64,000 nucleotides of DNA from Chrysomallon squamiferum (lineage: Eukaryota > Mollusca > Gastropoda > Neomphalida > Peltospiridae), in NCBI GenBank assembly GCA_012295275.1, contig CM022671.1, positions 25,344,822 through 25,408,821 on the forward strand, read 5' to 3'. Under the pieces are notes generated by a model. The model ran no database searches and was not told the origin of the DNA. It saw nothing but the letters and a program-made list of their open reading frames with translations. A program made the position numbers and the translations under genes. Positions 1-12,311 of this stretch are shown one piece after another. Every line of letters begins with the position of its first letter. The stretch's first letter is position 1.

Positions 1-2600
1 CTTTTTAAAAACCTATAAAATCAAAAGATAATATTACTTTGTTATGTATCAGAAGATGAATAACGTTAATGTGTTACTTTGCTTATTTTCATTATCTTTT
101 TAAAATATTTATATCTGATCATGGAATTGTCAAATAAATTCCACGTCTGCACTATATATGATGATTTTGTTGAATGGATATTAAGAAGAAAATTAATGGC
201 TGGTGTTTAATGTGATCATGAAATAAACAAATCTGTGGTTGATTTTGTATTGGTGAAAATCTGTTTTACAAACAAAATCCATATCTACATTGATTACTAA
301 TTATATATACATATATTTTATTGTTAAAAATAACCTTGTATTAAGCCATGGTGATTTTCTTTTTTTTTTTCTTTAAACTGGTTATCAGTATAGTAGATCC
401 AGCTGAATTAATTGGATTGGTTATGTTAGCCTCAAAAACCTGCTCTAACAAAATATAACAGCAAAATGGAAAAGTATATATATATGTATGAATAAGAACC
501 TGAGGGGTAAATTTGGCTATGACATATAAACACAAGTTCAGGAAGACACCTAACCCCTCAAGTGTACAAATTTGCATCTGCAAGTTAAAGATAAAAAATA
601 GGTTTTGAAAGATTGATTTTAATGAAATTAAGAATTTTGAGGTTAATTCTTTTAATCACCATTACTGATTTGGGTATTCTACAATTATGTCATCATTTAT
701 TATTATTACTGCATAGTTTTTGTTATTTGAATATGATTTTTATAGAATAAAATTACTAACTTTTTGTACACTATTTTTCCAGTTAAAAAGTGACTGAAAA
801 GAAAATGTAGTTAATACAGATCTATAAAAAGCATCTTCAGATAAAATGGATACTGTTTATTTCCTATTCATAAATTTATATCAATTGATTTTATAATTTA
901 AAATGTTTTAATTTTTATAACTTATTTAGGAAAGTATTTAATAAAGACTACTTTAATTAAAAGACTATTCTTATTTCATACTGTTCTTTGTTCATGTTTC
1001 CTTCAAATTGTTATTTATTCTCTTGTACAATAAACTGACTATTTCCTAGTAATTTGTAAATGTAACACATAATAAATTGGGGTTTTGTATTATTATTATA
1101 AGAAAAACTGAAATCAATTTAACTTATGCATTTTTATAGATGAATTTTAATTCTTATATAAGACTATTTTACTCCTTTATTCTCCAGTATTCATTTTTTG
1201 TGTTTTTTGTTTTGCAAATCATGTGGTTATATATTTTAAATATTCATGAATGTTCATTTTAAAATGTTTAATTTTGTAATCAAGAAAATTAAATATTATA
1301 TGCTTGAATAATCATGTCTGAGAAATATCTGATAAAAAATATACAAGACCAGATATATTATATTATGATCAGTTAAATTCTTAAATGAAGATTGTTAAAA
1401 ACAGTTGTAATTTACATTGTGGAATTTATACAGTCACCTACAAAAAATAGATATTATAATGTACTTTAAATTTTATGTATTTTACATTTTAAAATTTTTT
1501 CATTTAATTAAATATTTGAATTTTATCAAATTTTAGATTTCAGTGAAATCTAAAAATTAAAAGTTGCTTTCAGTTGCATGAAAATTTGTTTTAATGAAAT
1601 TGAATTTTTTTTTTTTTTTTTATTTCATTTCACAAATATGTCAGTGTTCTTAAAGGTAAAAAAATATATGTATTTAAATGAATTTTAAACTTCAGTATGT
1701 AACTCTGGTAATACAGTTGCGTGCAGTGTAAAATACTGAAGAGAATGAAATTACATAAAATCTTGTGATTTTGCTTTGCTGAATCTGTAATCTGTGATAA
1801 AGTGGTAGACTTGATATCAGGGATGGTTGTCAAAAGACATTGCCATTTCAGTGATGTTAAATAGTTGCTGCCTCTTTTGGCAAGAAATGTTAATGTAAAG
1901 CAGCAACAAACTATACAGTTTATTCTATATTACCTGATTAAAAGAAAAGAAACTTGCTGGAGGGAGTTTGAATAAATCCTCATACATTTTGTTGTCTTCT
2001 TTTATTTATTCAAGTACAAATTCATCAAATGTTGAAAGTGTATGACCAAAGTGCATGACCAAGAAATAAAAGCACAATGTAAAAAATCATATTTAACAAA
2101 AATTATAATACAGAAAATATATCACAAAATAGGAAGCAGCATTCAAGATAGCAATAGCAACAGCTGTGTTGTCTTGTAAACTAACTAAACTTCCACACAA
2201 ACAGGATTAAGCACTGTTAAAGCACAGCTCAAGTAATACATAACCTTTGACAACAACTGAAAATAAATACGAAGCTGTGAGTGAAAAGGAACTGTTATAA
2301 TTTCTATTTAGATGTGTTTTTACAACTCTTAATAGCTTTTCTTTAATTTTTGTAACTTCCCTGATGACTGAAAATGTATTTAATTTTAAAATGATTACCA
2401 CTTTTAAGTGTCCATTCAAACTGAATGGTATTTCCTAGAAGTTAATCAGACCAGGAAGTTCTAAAAAAACTATTACTAAGTAAACTGAAAATAATGGTAT
2501 ATGAGTGAGGAAAAAGATTTGATTTATCACATTTAGATTAACACTGAAATATTTAATTTCTTAAGAATTTGAAATAGTACAAATATATTTTTGATGTTGT
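1..2600. other. AT-rich stretch with no supportable gene
   Basis: This is AT-rich, largely non-repetitive sequence with short homopolymers. There is no ORF above about 80 codons and none resembles a known family. AATAAA occurs around 1028, so part of this could be the 3' UTR of a gene to the left, but nothing coding is visible to support that. I see no RNA gene or clear repeat. Confidence 0.5.
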
Positions 2601-3172
2601 AGGTACGCAGGTGTTTTTTTTTACACAAATCTTTACTACTAATAACCTTTTTATTATCTTAATTATTCTTTTGTTTCTTCTCTATTTTTTTTTTTTGGGG
2701 GGGGGTCTTTATTTTTTGTTTTGTTTAACTCGCCAGCAAACGGATAAATGTACGTATGAGCTATGACTACTAAATAATTTTGTCTGGTCTACTTCCAACG
2801 AGTTTTTTTTTTTTTTTTTTTTTTTTTTCCCCTATGACACATACACACATACAATGACAGTCTAATAATTATGCGTGTCGATTCATAACTTTTTGTAACG
2901 AACACTGAACTAAGCTTGAATGATATGGAAAATTAAGCTAGTCAATGAGCTGTGCTAATAAAGCTATCCAGTCCACCTCACTACACTTGTTTTCCGCCCT
3001 ATGTTAAATGTTAAGCTTTGCACATGAATGTGTTATTATGTGTAAGTTCCGCTAATAAGTAGACCATGCTTCCTGGGCGATAAGAAGTACCCAGCGTTAG
3101 CGGTCTTCTTGAAGCTAATAAAACCAAGCCAGCGTGATTAGAGCCGCCATTTACAACCCGGTAACATTTTAT

Positions 3173-3349
3173 CCATTTGAATGCAGGGGACTTACTACTT
3201 ACTTGCATCGCGCAATAAGCGGTCATTTATCAGCATACGTACATATGAATTTGTTATCATATTTTCTCGTCTAAATCAGTGTCACTTGCATAAAGTAAGC
3301 CCTATTTCGAGATTGTATTAGCTACATGAAGACAGTTTTATTTATTTTA

Positions 3350-3350
<1 letters not shown>
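3173..3350. repeat. Dispersed repeat, copy A
   Basis: This stretch aligns by eye with 6465-6645 over about 170 bp at roughly 75-80% identity. Shared blocks include CTTACTTGCATCGC, CAATAAGCGGT, AAATCAGTGTCACTTGC, AAAGTAAGCC and GTATTAGCTACA. Both copies run into T-rich simple sequence on the right. No Pol III promoter boxes, tRNA head or coding sequence is evident, so the family is unassigned. Confidence 0.7.
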
Positions 3351-3380
<30 letters not shown>

Positions 3381-5609
3381 CACACGGAAAATATACGATC
3401 TTGTGGTTGAAAAAGAGAGCCGATACAAACAGAGAGGCACTGTCAGATTTTAACTGTAATACGACTCTGTTTTATAGTTGGGGCCCTATATTGTATGTCT
3501 CGTGTGTCCTGGTTTTAATTCACAGGAACATGTTAAATTAAAGAAAGGATCAGCTCATCCACATATAGTCTGTTTTTACCGTAAATTATAACCAATCAAA
3601 AATGAGATGTCGATAAGACAGGAGCTTTACATTAATGGAATATTCCGCGTGTTACGAGTTTATCATAGGACACCTGTATGTAATAGATCCTCTTTTTTTT
3701 CTTCTAACAAATAATACATGCATGCATACGTGTGAAACCTTTTTAGTTTTGGTAAAATAATTTTATTTTATTTTATTTTATTTTATTTTATTTTATTTTA
3801 TTTCATACAGTTAAAATTATAACGTGCACTGTATGCAATACGGTTAAGTACAGAAATTGTTTTACTGTCAACATAATCATTTAATGATTTCATCAGTACT
3901 AAAGTAATCTTAACAATCGATACAAATTTATTTCTATGAACTACTTCTGTTATAACCAGAATCCTGTGAAAGTAATAATAATCTTAAATAAATAATAATA
4001 ATAATATATTCAGACGGTACTGAAGATCGATAATGGTTAGCTATAGTGATTTAGGTTAATGTGACATACATAAGCTACTACAAAATAATAATAATAATAA
4101 TAATATAAAAAAATAATTGAAAAAAAAAAGAAAAACAGATTCGTTATACATATTTCTTAATAATGATAATAAATAGATGAATGAATGGATAAATAAATAA
4201 AAAATAAATATTTAAAATAAAATAAAATAAAATAAAACGGAGAAATGCAAATGATATTTTTAAAAACATATAAAATACTCAGTACAGAACTACAGAGTTT
4301 CGTAGTAGCTATAGTAGGTTGTTACAGGGAAAAAAAAAAAAAAAAAAAAAAAACAAAAAAAAAAAAACATCGGCTGTGTACTGGATCATAGAGAGTGCAC
4401 TGAATAGCTATTATTAGTTGATGATATTATTTCTGCAGTAACACACAAAGGCACTGACCAACCACATTTCACGTTGTTAGGCAACCCGTGTTCTATTTTC
4501 GCAGTTTTCATCCAAATTAAGCGCAGAATTTGCCTTCAGCTCTTTTGTTAATGCGATTCCATTGTGTTCAAACAAGTAATAAAGACATCTAACAGTTTCT
4601 CTTCTTGATTATATATTAAATCTTTTGAGTTAACGATTTTATGAACTTGAAAAACAGTTAGGAAGAATTACTGAGAATGATCGAAGAATTATTTTATTTG
4701 ACGACACCTACAGCATATTAAGATAAAATCATTTGCAACCGGGAATTAAATATATTGGTTCTTTACATTTTTATTTGTTGCATCATGGGATAACATATAT
4801 TTATTTAATTTAGATATCATAATTATGTATAGCTTTCAACTTCATTTTTAAAAGAAAGGACACTTGTTAATCATCTCAGGCTTCTGACAATTAACCTCAA
4901 AAGAGTTCTTAAATAAACGTTCCATCCTTGGATAAAGAGAAAAAAAAAATTAAAACACTGATTATTTTTACTATAGTATCCACAGAAATAATTATGTTAT
5001 TTTATTCATCATAACAGCGAATAATTAAAACATTTTAGACTGGTCTTGGGAAGTTTGTTGAAGTAAACTCCAATTCTAAAGTTTATTCATTTGAAATAAT
5101 ATATATATTAATTCTTAAAAAGATGGTGGAAAATCCTGGCGTGAAAAAAAGAAAGGTATTAGATTTACGTGTTACTCAAAACAGCTAACAAAAAACAGCA
5201 ACAGATTATAACTAAAATAAAGAAATAAAAATTACTAACCCCTCCCCCCAAAATAAAAAAAAAAAAAAAATATTAAATTAAAATAACAAAGAAAAAACCC
5301 AAATATAAACAAAAGAAAAAACAAACATAGCATTAAAAGCAAGAAAGAAAAGAGGGTGAAAAGAAACAAAAATTTGTAACGCTTATAATTAATGTCACGC
5401 AGTGTTAAAGCGTGCAGCGGTCAAGTGAGCGACAGAAGACATATTTATACGAGAAAGATCGATAAAGTGTAAATTCATTAACAACATCCACAATATCGTT
5501 GTTACCTAACTGAATACATTTACATAAATATGTTTCAAACATTTGTCTCTATTTCTGGCACTATTTTTCTCGGTAACTTAAGGTAACAAATCAACTTGTC
5601 AACCAGAAA

Positions 5610-5714
5610 TGACGTCACGTGAGAATGTCTACACACTCGAGGATTACCTCGAGGGAAAACTAAAACCTGTTTCTAACACGAGACCATAGGCACGTGATTA
5701 ATAAGTCACCGGTG
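5610..5714. promoter_or_regulatory. CRE / E-box motif cluster
   Basis: A perfect CRE, TGACGTCA (5610-5617), overlaps a perfect CLEAR/M-box-like TCACGTGA (5615-5622). Downstream lie two CTCGAG palindromes separated by GATTAC (5636-5653), a second CACGTG (5691-5696) and the palindrome CACCGGTG (5707-5714). Such motif and CpG density is conspicuous in this AT-rich region. CREs bind CREB/ATF factors and CACGTG binds bHLH factors of the Myc/MITF/USF type. No adjacent first exon can be identified, so the function is inferred. Confidence 0.4.
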
Positions 5715-6361
5715 GGAATAAAACCTCACAGGCAGTGGTGCATATCATGACTTACACGGATAGTAGGACGAGCTATGTTTGTCTATTGTATCAGCTAGTC
5801 AAAAGAAAAGGAGCGGTTAGGAATGTTTCAACTGAACCTCGGTTTTTTGCTTACGCTACTATGCTGAGAACGAGAACGCAGTAACGACAAACGAAAAATG
5901 GAAATAAATAAAAAGCTGTCAGTCATTTTACATGCTTGAATAAAAGTAATTTACTAATGCATAAAAGTGCACAGATAAAAATTGTACTATGTGTGTATGT
6001 GTATTATATATAATAATATGCAACCAACTGAACAAGATATTTCATGTACTAATTAAATCAACTGTTTTTAATCATTAACTGCAAATATTAAAGACTAATA
6101 GCATAATTGTTTTTCCGAAAACTAACAATAAAAATACTTTTGTATTAATCAGTTCTAAGGGTCAATCTGTAAAGCACGTACACCTAAAGAGCTGGGAGAT
6201 TCGTTTGGAAATTACATGCGTGCTGGGGCGGAAAGGGGATAGGGTGTTGTTGTCAGAGAACACTGGGTGCATTTGAAACACTGAAGTAGTGTTAGAAATT
6301 AACTTTACACATTAATCGTGTCACGTTTCTGTATTTAAAAGTGTCATATCATTTATTAATT

Positions 6362-6399
<38 letters not shown>

Positions 6400-6464
6400 G
6401 TCTTACACGTATTAGTATTTGTGTGTGTATACGTCAGCGTGTAATTCAAATGCTTAACTGCTAG

Positions 6465-6645
6465 CCATTTGAAATTTAAATGCAGGAGATTAATACTTAC
6501 TTGCATCGCACAATAAGCGGTTTATCTGCATATGTATGTATGAATCAGTTTTCAACATATTTTCGGTGTAAATCAGTGTCACTTGCTTAAAGTAAGCCTA
6601 CTTCAGGACTGTATTAGCTACACAGAGACTGCTTTATTTATTTTT
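6465..6645. repeat. Dispersed repeat, copy B
   Basis: Partner of the repeat at 3173-3350, in the same orientation and about 3.3 kb away. The left flank also shares a short CCATTTGAA start. The right end runs into a (TTA)n array. The copies differ by scattered substitutions and small indels, so the duplication is old. Confidence 0.7.
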
Positions 6646-6654
6646 TTATTTTAA

Positions 6655-6658
<4 letters not shown>

Positions 6659-6710
<52 letters not shown>
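6659..6710. repeat. (TTA)n microsatellite
   Basis: About 17 uninterrupted TTA/ATT units directly following dispersed repeat copy B. Confidence 0.95.
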
Positions 6711-6713
<3 letters not shown>

Positions 6714-7249
6714 GGTAGATCCACACCTAAGCAGGGGAGATATTATGTAATGATCAAATGCATAGATAACTTGTGTACTATTTTATATTTGTCTCATTCA
6801 TAAGGATAAACTATTTAATATATGGATTCTTTGATCAACTTACTCGTAAGATTGACGAAAGCCCATGGCAATGTTTTTTTTTTTTTTTTGTTCATTTTTC
6901 ATTTTTTATTTTTTTTTTTTTTTTTTTTTATAGATATAATATATTATAGATATAACCAATGCTCTAAAATAAATCTGAAGTGAATACTTAGAAAGGTTAA
7001 AAACTATGTAATCAGATCAAGTTTTTTCTTTTTCGGATGCTGTGTATAAATGTTGTCGTGCCTAGAGCAGTTTAATCTAACAGTAGGAAATGTTCAAGTA
7101 CTGAAAGAATTTCGGAGAATATAATTTTTTTCTTCTTTTTTATCCCTCTTTTTATATCTGTTTTATTATTTTATTGTTTTCTTGATGATATTATGATTTT
7201 ACCCAAACTGTAAAATGGCCTTAGTTCTATCTTCCTTATTGTTTTTCTT

Positions 7250-7251
<2 letters not shown>

Positions 7252-7306
<55 letters not shown>
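7252..7306. repeat. Poly-T tract of about 55 bases
   Basis: The longest homopolymer in the window. The apparent poly-Lys ORF on the minus strand across it is a simple-repeat artefact. Confidence 0.95.
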
Positions 7307-8124
7307 CTGTGTGTTTTTCTGAATTAAATACATATAGCTGTCTATATACAAACTCCTTGTCATAGTTGGGTTATGTTTACTGTAATGATTTGTAGGCTCC
7401 ACTTGTAAGTTCCCGACCTGGTACGCTTACTATTCTTTTTGTCGCTTCACGCCGGTAAAAGACACGCTATTTGTATAACTGTTAAGAAATCGCTCTAAGT
7501 GAATTCATTCAGGTGAACAACAGCTAATCAAGGTCGTTTTCTTTTCTTTCTTTCTTTCTGTTTTTATTTTTCTTACATTTTCTTTTATTTTATTTTATTT
7601 TTCTTACTTTTTCTTTTATTTTTTTATTTTATTTTATTTATTTATTTATTTATTTTTTTTTTTTTTTTGCTTGTTGCTTTTTTTTTTTTCACTTTACAGA
7701 AAGAATGTGTATTATTTATGTCATTAATTTTTTTTTTTGTACGTCCCTGACCTGGATTGTGGTTGTTGTATTAACAAACTGTTGAATATCAGGTACATAA
7801 TGCTGCTGATCCAAACTGTGGAAGATTTGTTACTTAAACTGTTAACTGAATTATTAGATTTTAGTCCCGATGGTGTTCTACTGTTACCAACTTTAAGTAG
7901 GATAAAATATAAACGTGTGTGTGTGTGAGTGTATTAATGCATGCATTTATGTGTTTGTATGTATGTACGTATATGTACGAATGTGTGTAATTATATATTT
8001 ATGCGTGCATATATGTGTAAGACGTATGCGTATTTATGTATGTATGTATGTACGTATATGTACGAATGTGTGTAATTATGTATTTATGTGTGCATATATA
8101 TGTGTAAGATGTAAATAAAAAAAA

Positions 8125-8182
<58 letters not shown>

Positions 8183-9827
8183 ACAAAAATAATTGTTTTG
8201 AATATCCATAACAAAGTTTCATAACTGCTTTTATCAGTTATGCTGCTGCGAAAGAAAGGCACACCCCCAGTCGTTCAAAAATCTGTGTCAATTACGTCCG
8301 CTATCAGAGCGAGGTCTAAAGCACACATCAACACGTCATAAACGATCTACTACCTCTTCACATTTGTAAAAATATGTGACCTATAAATGTAACCAACACC
8401 AACATGTCAGTATTAACTGTATTATCTTATTTACTTTGATTGCTTGTATGAAATGAAATTTGAACTTCTAAGTACTGTAAAAAAAAAAAAAAAAAAAAAA
8501 AAAAAGTATTTATTCTATTAATCTTCTCCCATCTGCTTCTTTTTTCTTTTTCACCCGAATTTATACTTTTTTCTTCTTTTTTTTTTAAACACTAGTTTTG
8601 TTCGTCCCCCATCACCATCACCACTATCACAGATTTTTATCGTTAAAAATCGAGGCTAGTGAGAAATATATACGGCAAATGGAATGTTCTCGAATTGTAA
8701 ACGAATAATAGTAACACGCAGCACAACACAGCAGTTAATTCTCTTGTCTCAAAGATTGATACACACGTCTCAGCCTAAGCTTTATCTCACCAGAGAAGAA
8801 TTTGTCGTACGAGTTCGTGAACTTGTGACGTATGCTAACGAAAATACTTTGTAGGCTATATGAGAGTGAACGAAATAACTGTGCGCCACCGGAAACAGGA
8901 AACGTGCTGATCATTTAACATGATTTTTACTGTGTTAAAGGGAGTCGGTTATGGCCATAGGCACCTAGATGGACTCAATGGACCACACAGATGATGCTCT
9001 AGAAGAAGCACATTCTTCGATCTATACATACTAGTCATTTTGTTTACATATAAAACGAGTGCTCCGATTTAAAAATAATATATCAAAACATCTAGAATAC
9101 TTAAAAATGAACATTATATACGAAATGTTTTCATTGACGTCACCGGTTTATTTGAAGTATCCCACTATGCAACACATTGTGTCTGCTTTACTTCCATATC
9201 CCATAGAATTTAATGCTATTATTACAGCAAAGAACATAGTCCTAGATATCTGGCTCCGTTTTGTCGAGTTCTTTCGCGTTAATACTTTGTCAATTAATAT
9301 CACTAAATGCAATCGAATTAACTATTTGCAGTTGAAAATTTTGTCTGATATATAATATTTATTTACATTTCTTTGCCATTTTTGAAAAGGATAATGGTTG
9401 ATTTAGTTATGGTGTGTGGAAAAGCAAAGCAACTAAGGTCATTTAAAACCAAACAATTATATTTAATATAAATGTTTTATAACATCTTTTTTATTTTGTT
9501 GTTGTTGTTGCTGTTTGTTTGTTTTCTTTGTGTGTTATTTATTATTTTTATTATATAAACTTTCTTTATTCTTTTACTAGCTGTCTGGCAGGTACGTGAC
9601 GGAGTCATTAACCTGGTCTACAGAGAATACTGTTCTGGCGCCGAAAGCTATCTAATGATTCAATTCCGTAATCAGTTAAACTACCTTCTGCAATTTGTTC
9701 TTCATGTGAAGTACATTCTTGATACATCACCATGGCTTACAAATTAATATATATATTACTTTTGTCTGAATAAAAGAAATAAACGAGGCCTCTATTTTTA
9801 AATGAAATCATTTAATTTTTTGAAATA

Positions 9828-9830
<3 letters not shown>

Positions 9831-9868
<38 letters not shown>

Positions 9869-9910
9869 AAATAAATAAATAAAATAGTAATAAAAAATGG
9901 ATGTTTAGGT

Positions 9911-9963
<53 letters not shown>
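9831..9963. repeat. (CA)n and (CT)n microsatellites
   Basis: A (CA)n array at 9831-9864 is followed, about 50 bp later, by a (CT)n array at 9912-9963. Both are uninterrupted and likely polymorphic. Confidence 0.95.
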
Positions 9964-9969
<6 letters not shown>

Positions 9970-10008
9970 GTGTACTTACGTCATTTTCACTATTGTTATT
10001 GTTGTTAT

Positions 10009-10045
<37 letters not shown>

Positions 10046-10108
10046 GTTTTATGTTATTTTATTTTATTTTATTTATTTATTTATTATTATTATTATTATT
10101 AGTAGTAG
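10009..10108. repeat. (ACT)n, (TTA)n and (TAG)n compound microsatellite
   Basis: A run of ACT units (10009-10045) is followed by TTTTA/TTTA units and then TTA units passing into AGT units. ORFs on both strands here encode only homopolymeric residues. Confidence 0.9.
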
Positions 10109-10383
10109 TAGTAGTAGTATTACTGAATAGCGAGAAAAGATCTATCAGGTGAAAGCGATTTTCGCAGACTTCGCCTCAAACACTGATACTTTTACAAAGA
10201 GGATTAACTGCTGTAGATAGAAATTCGGTCAAATAAAAAATCAATATAGATACCTTATAAATAATTGTATGTTATCTATACACGTATTTGTTACTGTTGT
10301 ATTTCTTGAAAATTTGATCTTATCGCCTTGTATACCCCTTAAGCGTATTCTTTCATTTCAATGAATCAGGTATGTACTCTGGG

Positions 10384-10395
10384 TGCGCATGCGCA
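10384..10395. promoter_or_regulatory. NRF-1-like site
   Basis: TGCGCATGCGCA is a perfect palindrome matching the NRF-1 consensus (YGCGCAYGCGCR). It is conspicuous in very AT-rich sequence, about 1.9 kb upstream of the YWHAE start codon. A distal promoter or enhancer role is inference only. Confidence 0.4.
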
Positions 10396-10444
10396 CATAC
10401 TGACGAACTTCAGTTAAAAGATTTCTGTGTATTAATCCACTAAA

Positions 10445-10475
<31 letters not shown>

Positions 10476-10986
10476 ACCCTGGCATTCAAGCGTCAAATAT
10501 AAAAATGAGAACGGAAATCAAAGAAAGAAAATTAGATGACTCTCATTTTTAAGTGAGAATGAATGAATTAAATCCTGTTTAGAAATTTTCGCATAAATAA
10601 ACCTTAATTACACGTTCATTTGCACGGATATAAATAACCTGTGACTAAAATTCTTTACCAGAAATATCTATTACTCTTAACTGGCAGAATATGTAACTAA
10701 TACATTTAAGGGACATTTTGGTTTTGACATAAAAGAGAGTAAAACAACTTAAAGAAAGCAGTTATTTACCAGTGGGCGTTCATGTTTTCGTGTACTTAGA
10801 AGTTGCATTCGAAAATTTCTGGAAGAGAGCAATTTTTCGATTGTATAGTAAGTCGTACTGGAAGTTCTGCTATGTAGATCATCCCATAAGTCTATATGTT
10901 GCCTCAAGAAAATGTAATTGCGTGATGTGTGTGAGGGGATTTTTTAAATATATATATATATTTTTTTTTATAACAACAACAACAGT

Positions 10987-10987
10987 A

Positions 10988-11023
<36 letters not shown>

Positions 11024-11045
11024 TATAACAATAATAATAATAATA
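10987..11045. repeat. (AAT)n microsatellite
   Basis: AAT units with a small interruption. A second AAT array lies at about 11184-11214. Confidence 0.95.
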
Positions 11046-11181
11046 CGATGATGATAATGATTATGATGCTGATAAAAATGAGAACAGTATATATATATAT
11101 TTTTTTTTTGAAATATATATATATAATCAATTTTAATAACGCTATCCATTTGTGAAACAATAAATAAATAAAAATAAATAA

Positions 11182-11214
<33 letters not shown>

Positions 11215-11820
11215 TAAGTGGCTCTATCCGCATCAAATTTACAAACGAAACAGATAAACAACAAACAATTTAAAAGAAAAAAAAAGTTAAAATAATGCAC
11301 TGAATTACAAGGTTTAATGTATGACTGATAATTATTATCATCACCATCATTTTCTTCTTCTTACATTTTCAACCTTAGGATCGAAAAGCAAATAATAGTA
11401 TAATTAAATTAAATATTTTGAAAAATGAAAATTTCATTGAAGATACAGATATCTCGATATATATTGGTTTCATATTTTTTTCTGATTTTTTGGTTTATTT
11501 TTGGCTTCGTGTTTATTCATTAGTTTTATACGTGTAAGCATATTAATAACAGTAAAATCAATAAAAATGCGATTCAAATTTTAAATTTTAATTATAGAAT
11601 ATTGTGCAGTGCTACTAACAAATTGAATTTTTTCATTTCAAACACAAATAAAATACATTTCTGAATGAAAAATATCCCATTGATTTTGTTCTTTTTATTC
11701 GCATATTAATAAGGTACAAACGAATAGCAACAATAATACAAAAACTAACCAACCAAACAAGAAGTATCGTAGCTTAGTTTGCTGAAATGAATACGTTAAT
11801 ATTTTAATGTGTGTTTGTGT

Positions 11821-11872
11821 GTATGTATGTATGTATGTATGTATGTATGTATGTATGCATGTATGTATGTAT
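11821..11872. repeat. (ATGT)n microsatellite
   Basis: Tandem GTAT/ATGT tetranucleotide units with a single interruption near 11858. Confidence 0.95.
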
Positions 11873-12109
11873 GAATATTGCAATATATAATATGTCCTTT
11901 AAGATCTAATATCTTTACAGGTAAAGATTTTTATTTATCTATTTTAGATTACCACCTTTACTGTTCAACTATTCTACACAACTATACCGATGGTTAAAAT
12001 AATGCAGCAATTATTGGTTTCTGATTGAAAAAAAATATATCTTTCACATTTATCTTTATATACATAATTTTTTTTTCACCTTGAAATTACTTTTAATATG
12101 CATTAAAAT

Positions 12110-12311
12110 ATTATTTTTTTCCCGCGAAGAAAATATGCGGTCAAAGGCTTGAATGGGCATGTCGGATTCCATACGCGGATGAATACAATTACCTTAGTGT
12201 GGACTATTTTCTGACATTGGCGGGCGCTAGTGGTTTGTTTGTTCCATTTGTGTATTGATGCAAAAATCGCCTTTAATCTTGTAATTATTGTAGTCATCTG
12301 TCACCTCCGTG
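12110..12311 (+). promoter_or_regulatory. YWHAE promoter / 5' UTR region
   Basis: The 200 bp before the YWHAE start codon are locally GC- and CpG-richer than their surroundings (CCCGCGAAG, ATACGCGGAT). They contain TTGGCGGGCGC near 12218, which resembles an E2F or SP1/KLF-type site. No TATA box at a convincing position is visible. The transcription start cannot be fixed from sequence alone. Confidence 0.5.

Larger units (their letters stand above)
2600..12100. other. Gene-poor, microsatellite-dense intergenic region
   Basis: About 9.5 kb without a convincing gene. ORFs here are short or are translations of simple repeats (poly-Asn, poly-Tyr/Leu, poly-Lys). The region is unusually rich in simple sequence: T runs at 2803-2828, 6364-6396 and 7252-7306, A runs near 4331-4367 and 8480-8505, (TTTTA)n at 3760-3803, (TTA)n at 6659-6710, (CA)n at 9831-9864, (CT)n at 9912-9963, (ACT)n at 10009-10045, (AT)n near 10450-10475, (AAT)n at 10987-11045 and (ATGT)n at 11821-11872. 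Two dispersed repeat copies and two regulatory-like motif clusters are listed separately. Confidence 0.7.

Noticed and set aside
7915-8262. Overlapping ORFs on both strands with YVC/IYLF repeats
   Set aside because: They come from (GTAT)n and (AAT/AAAT)n simple sequence.
9059-9355. 98-codon plus-strand ORF in the intergenic region
   Set aside because: No recognisable family, no Kozak-like or splice context, and AT-rich ORFs of this size occur by chance. It is not called as a gene.
10772-11236. 110-127-codon ORFs on both strands
   Set aside because: They are mostly translations of AAT/ATG microsatellites (poly-Asn, poly-Ile, poly-Tyr), not protein genes.
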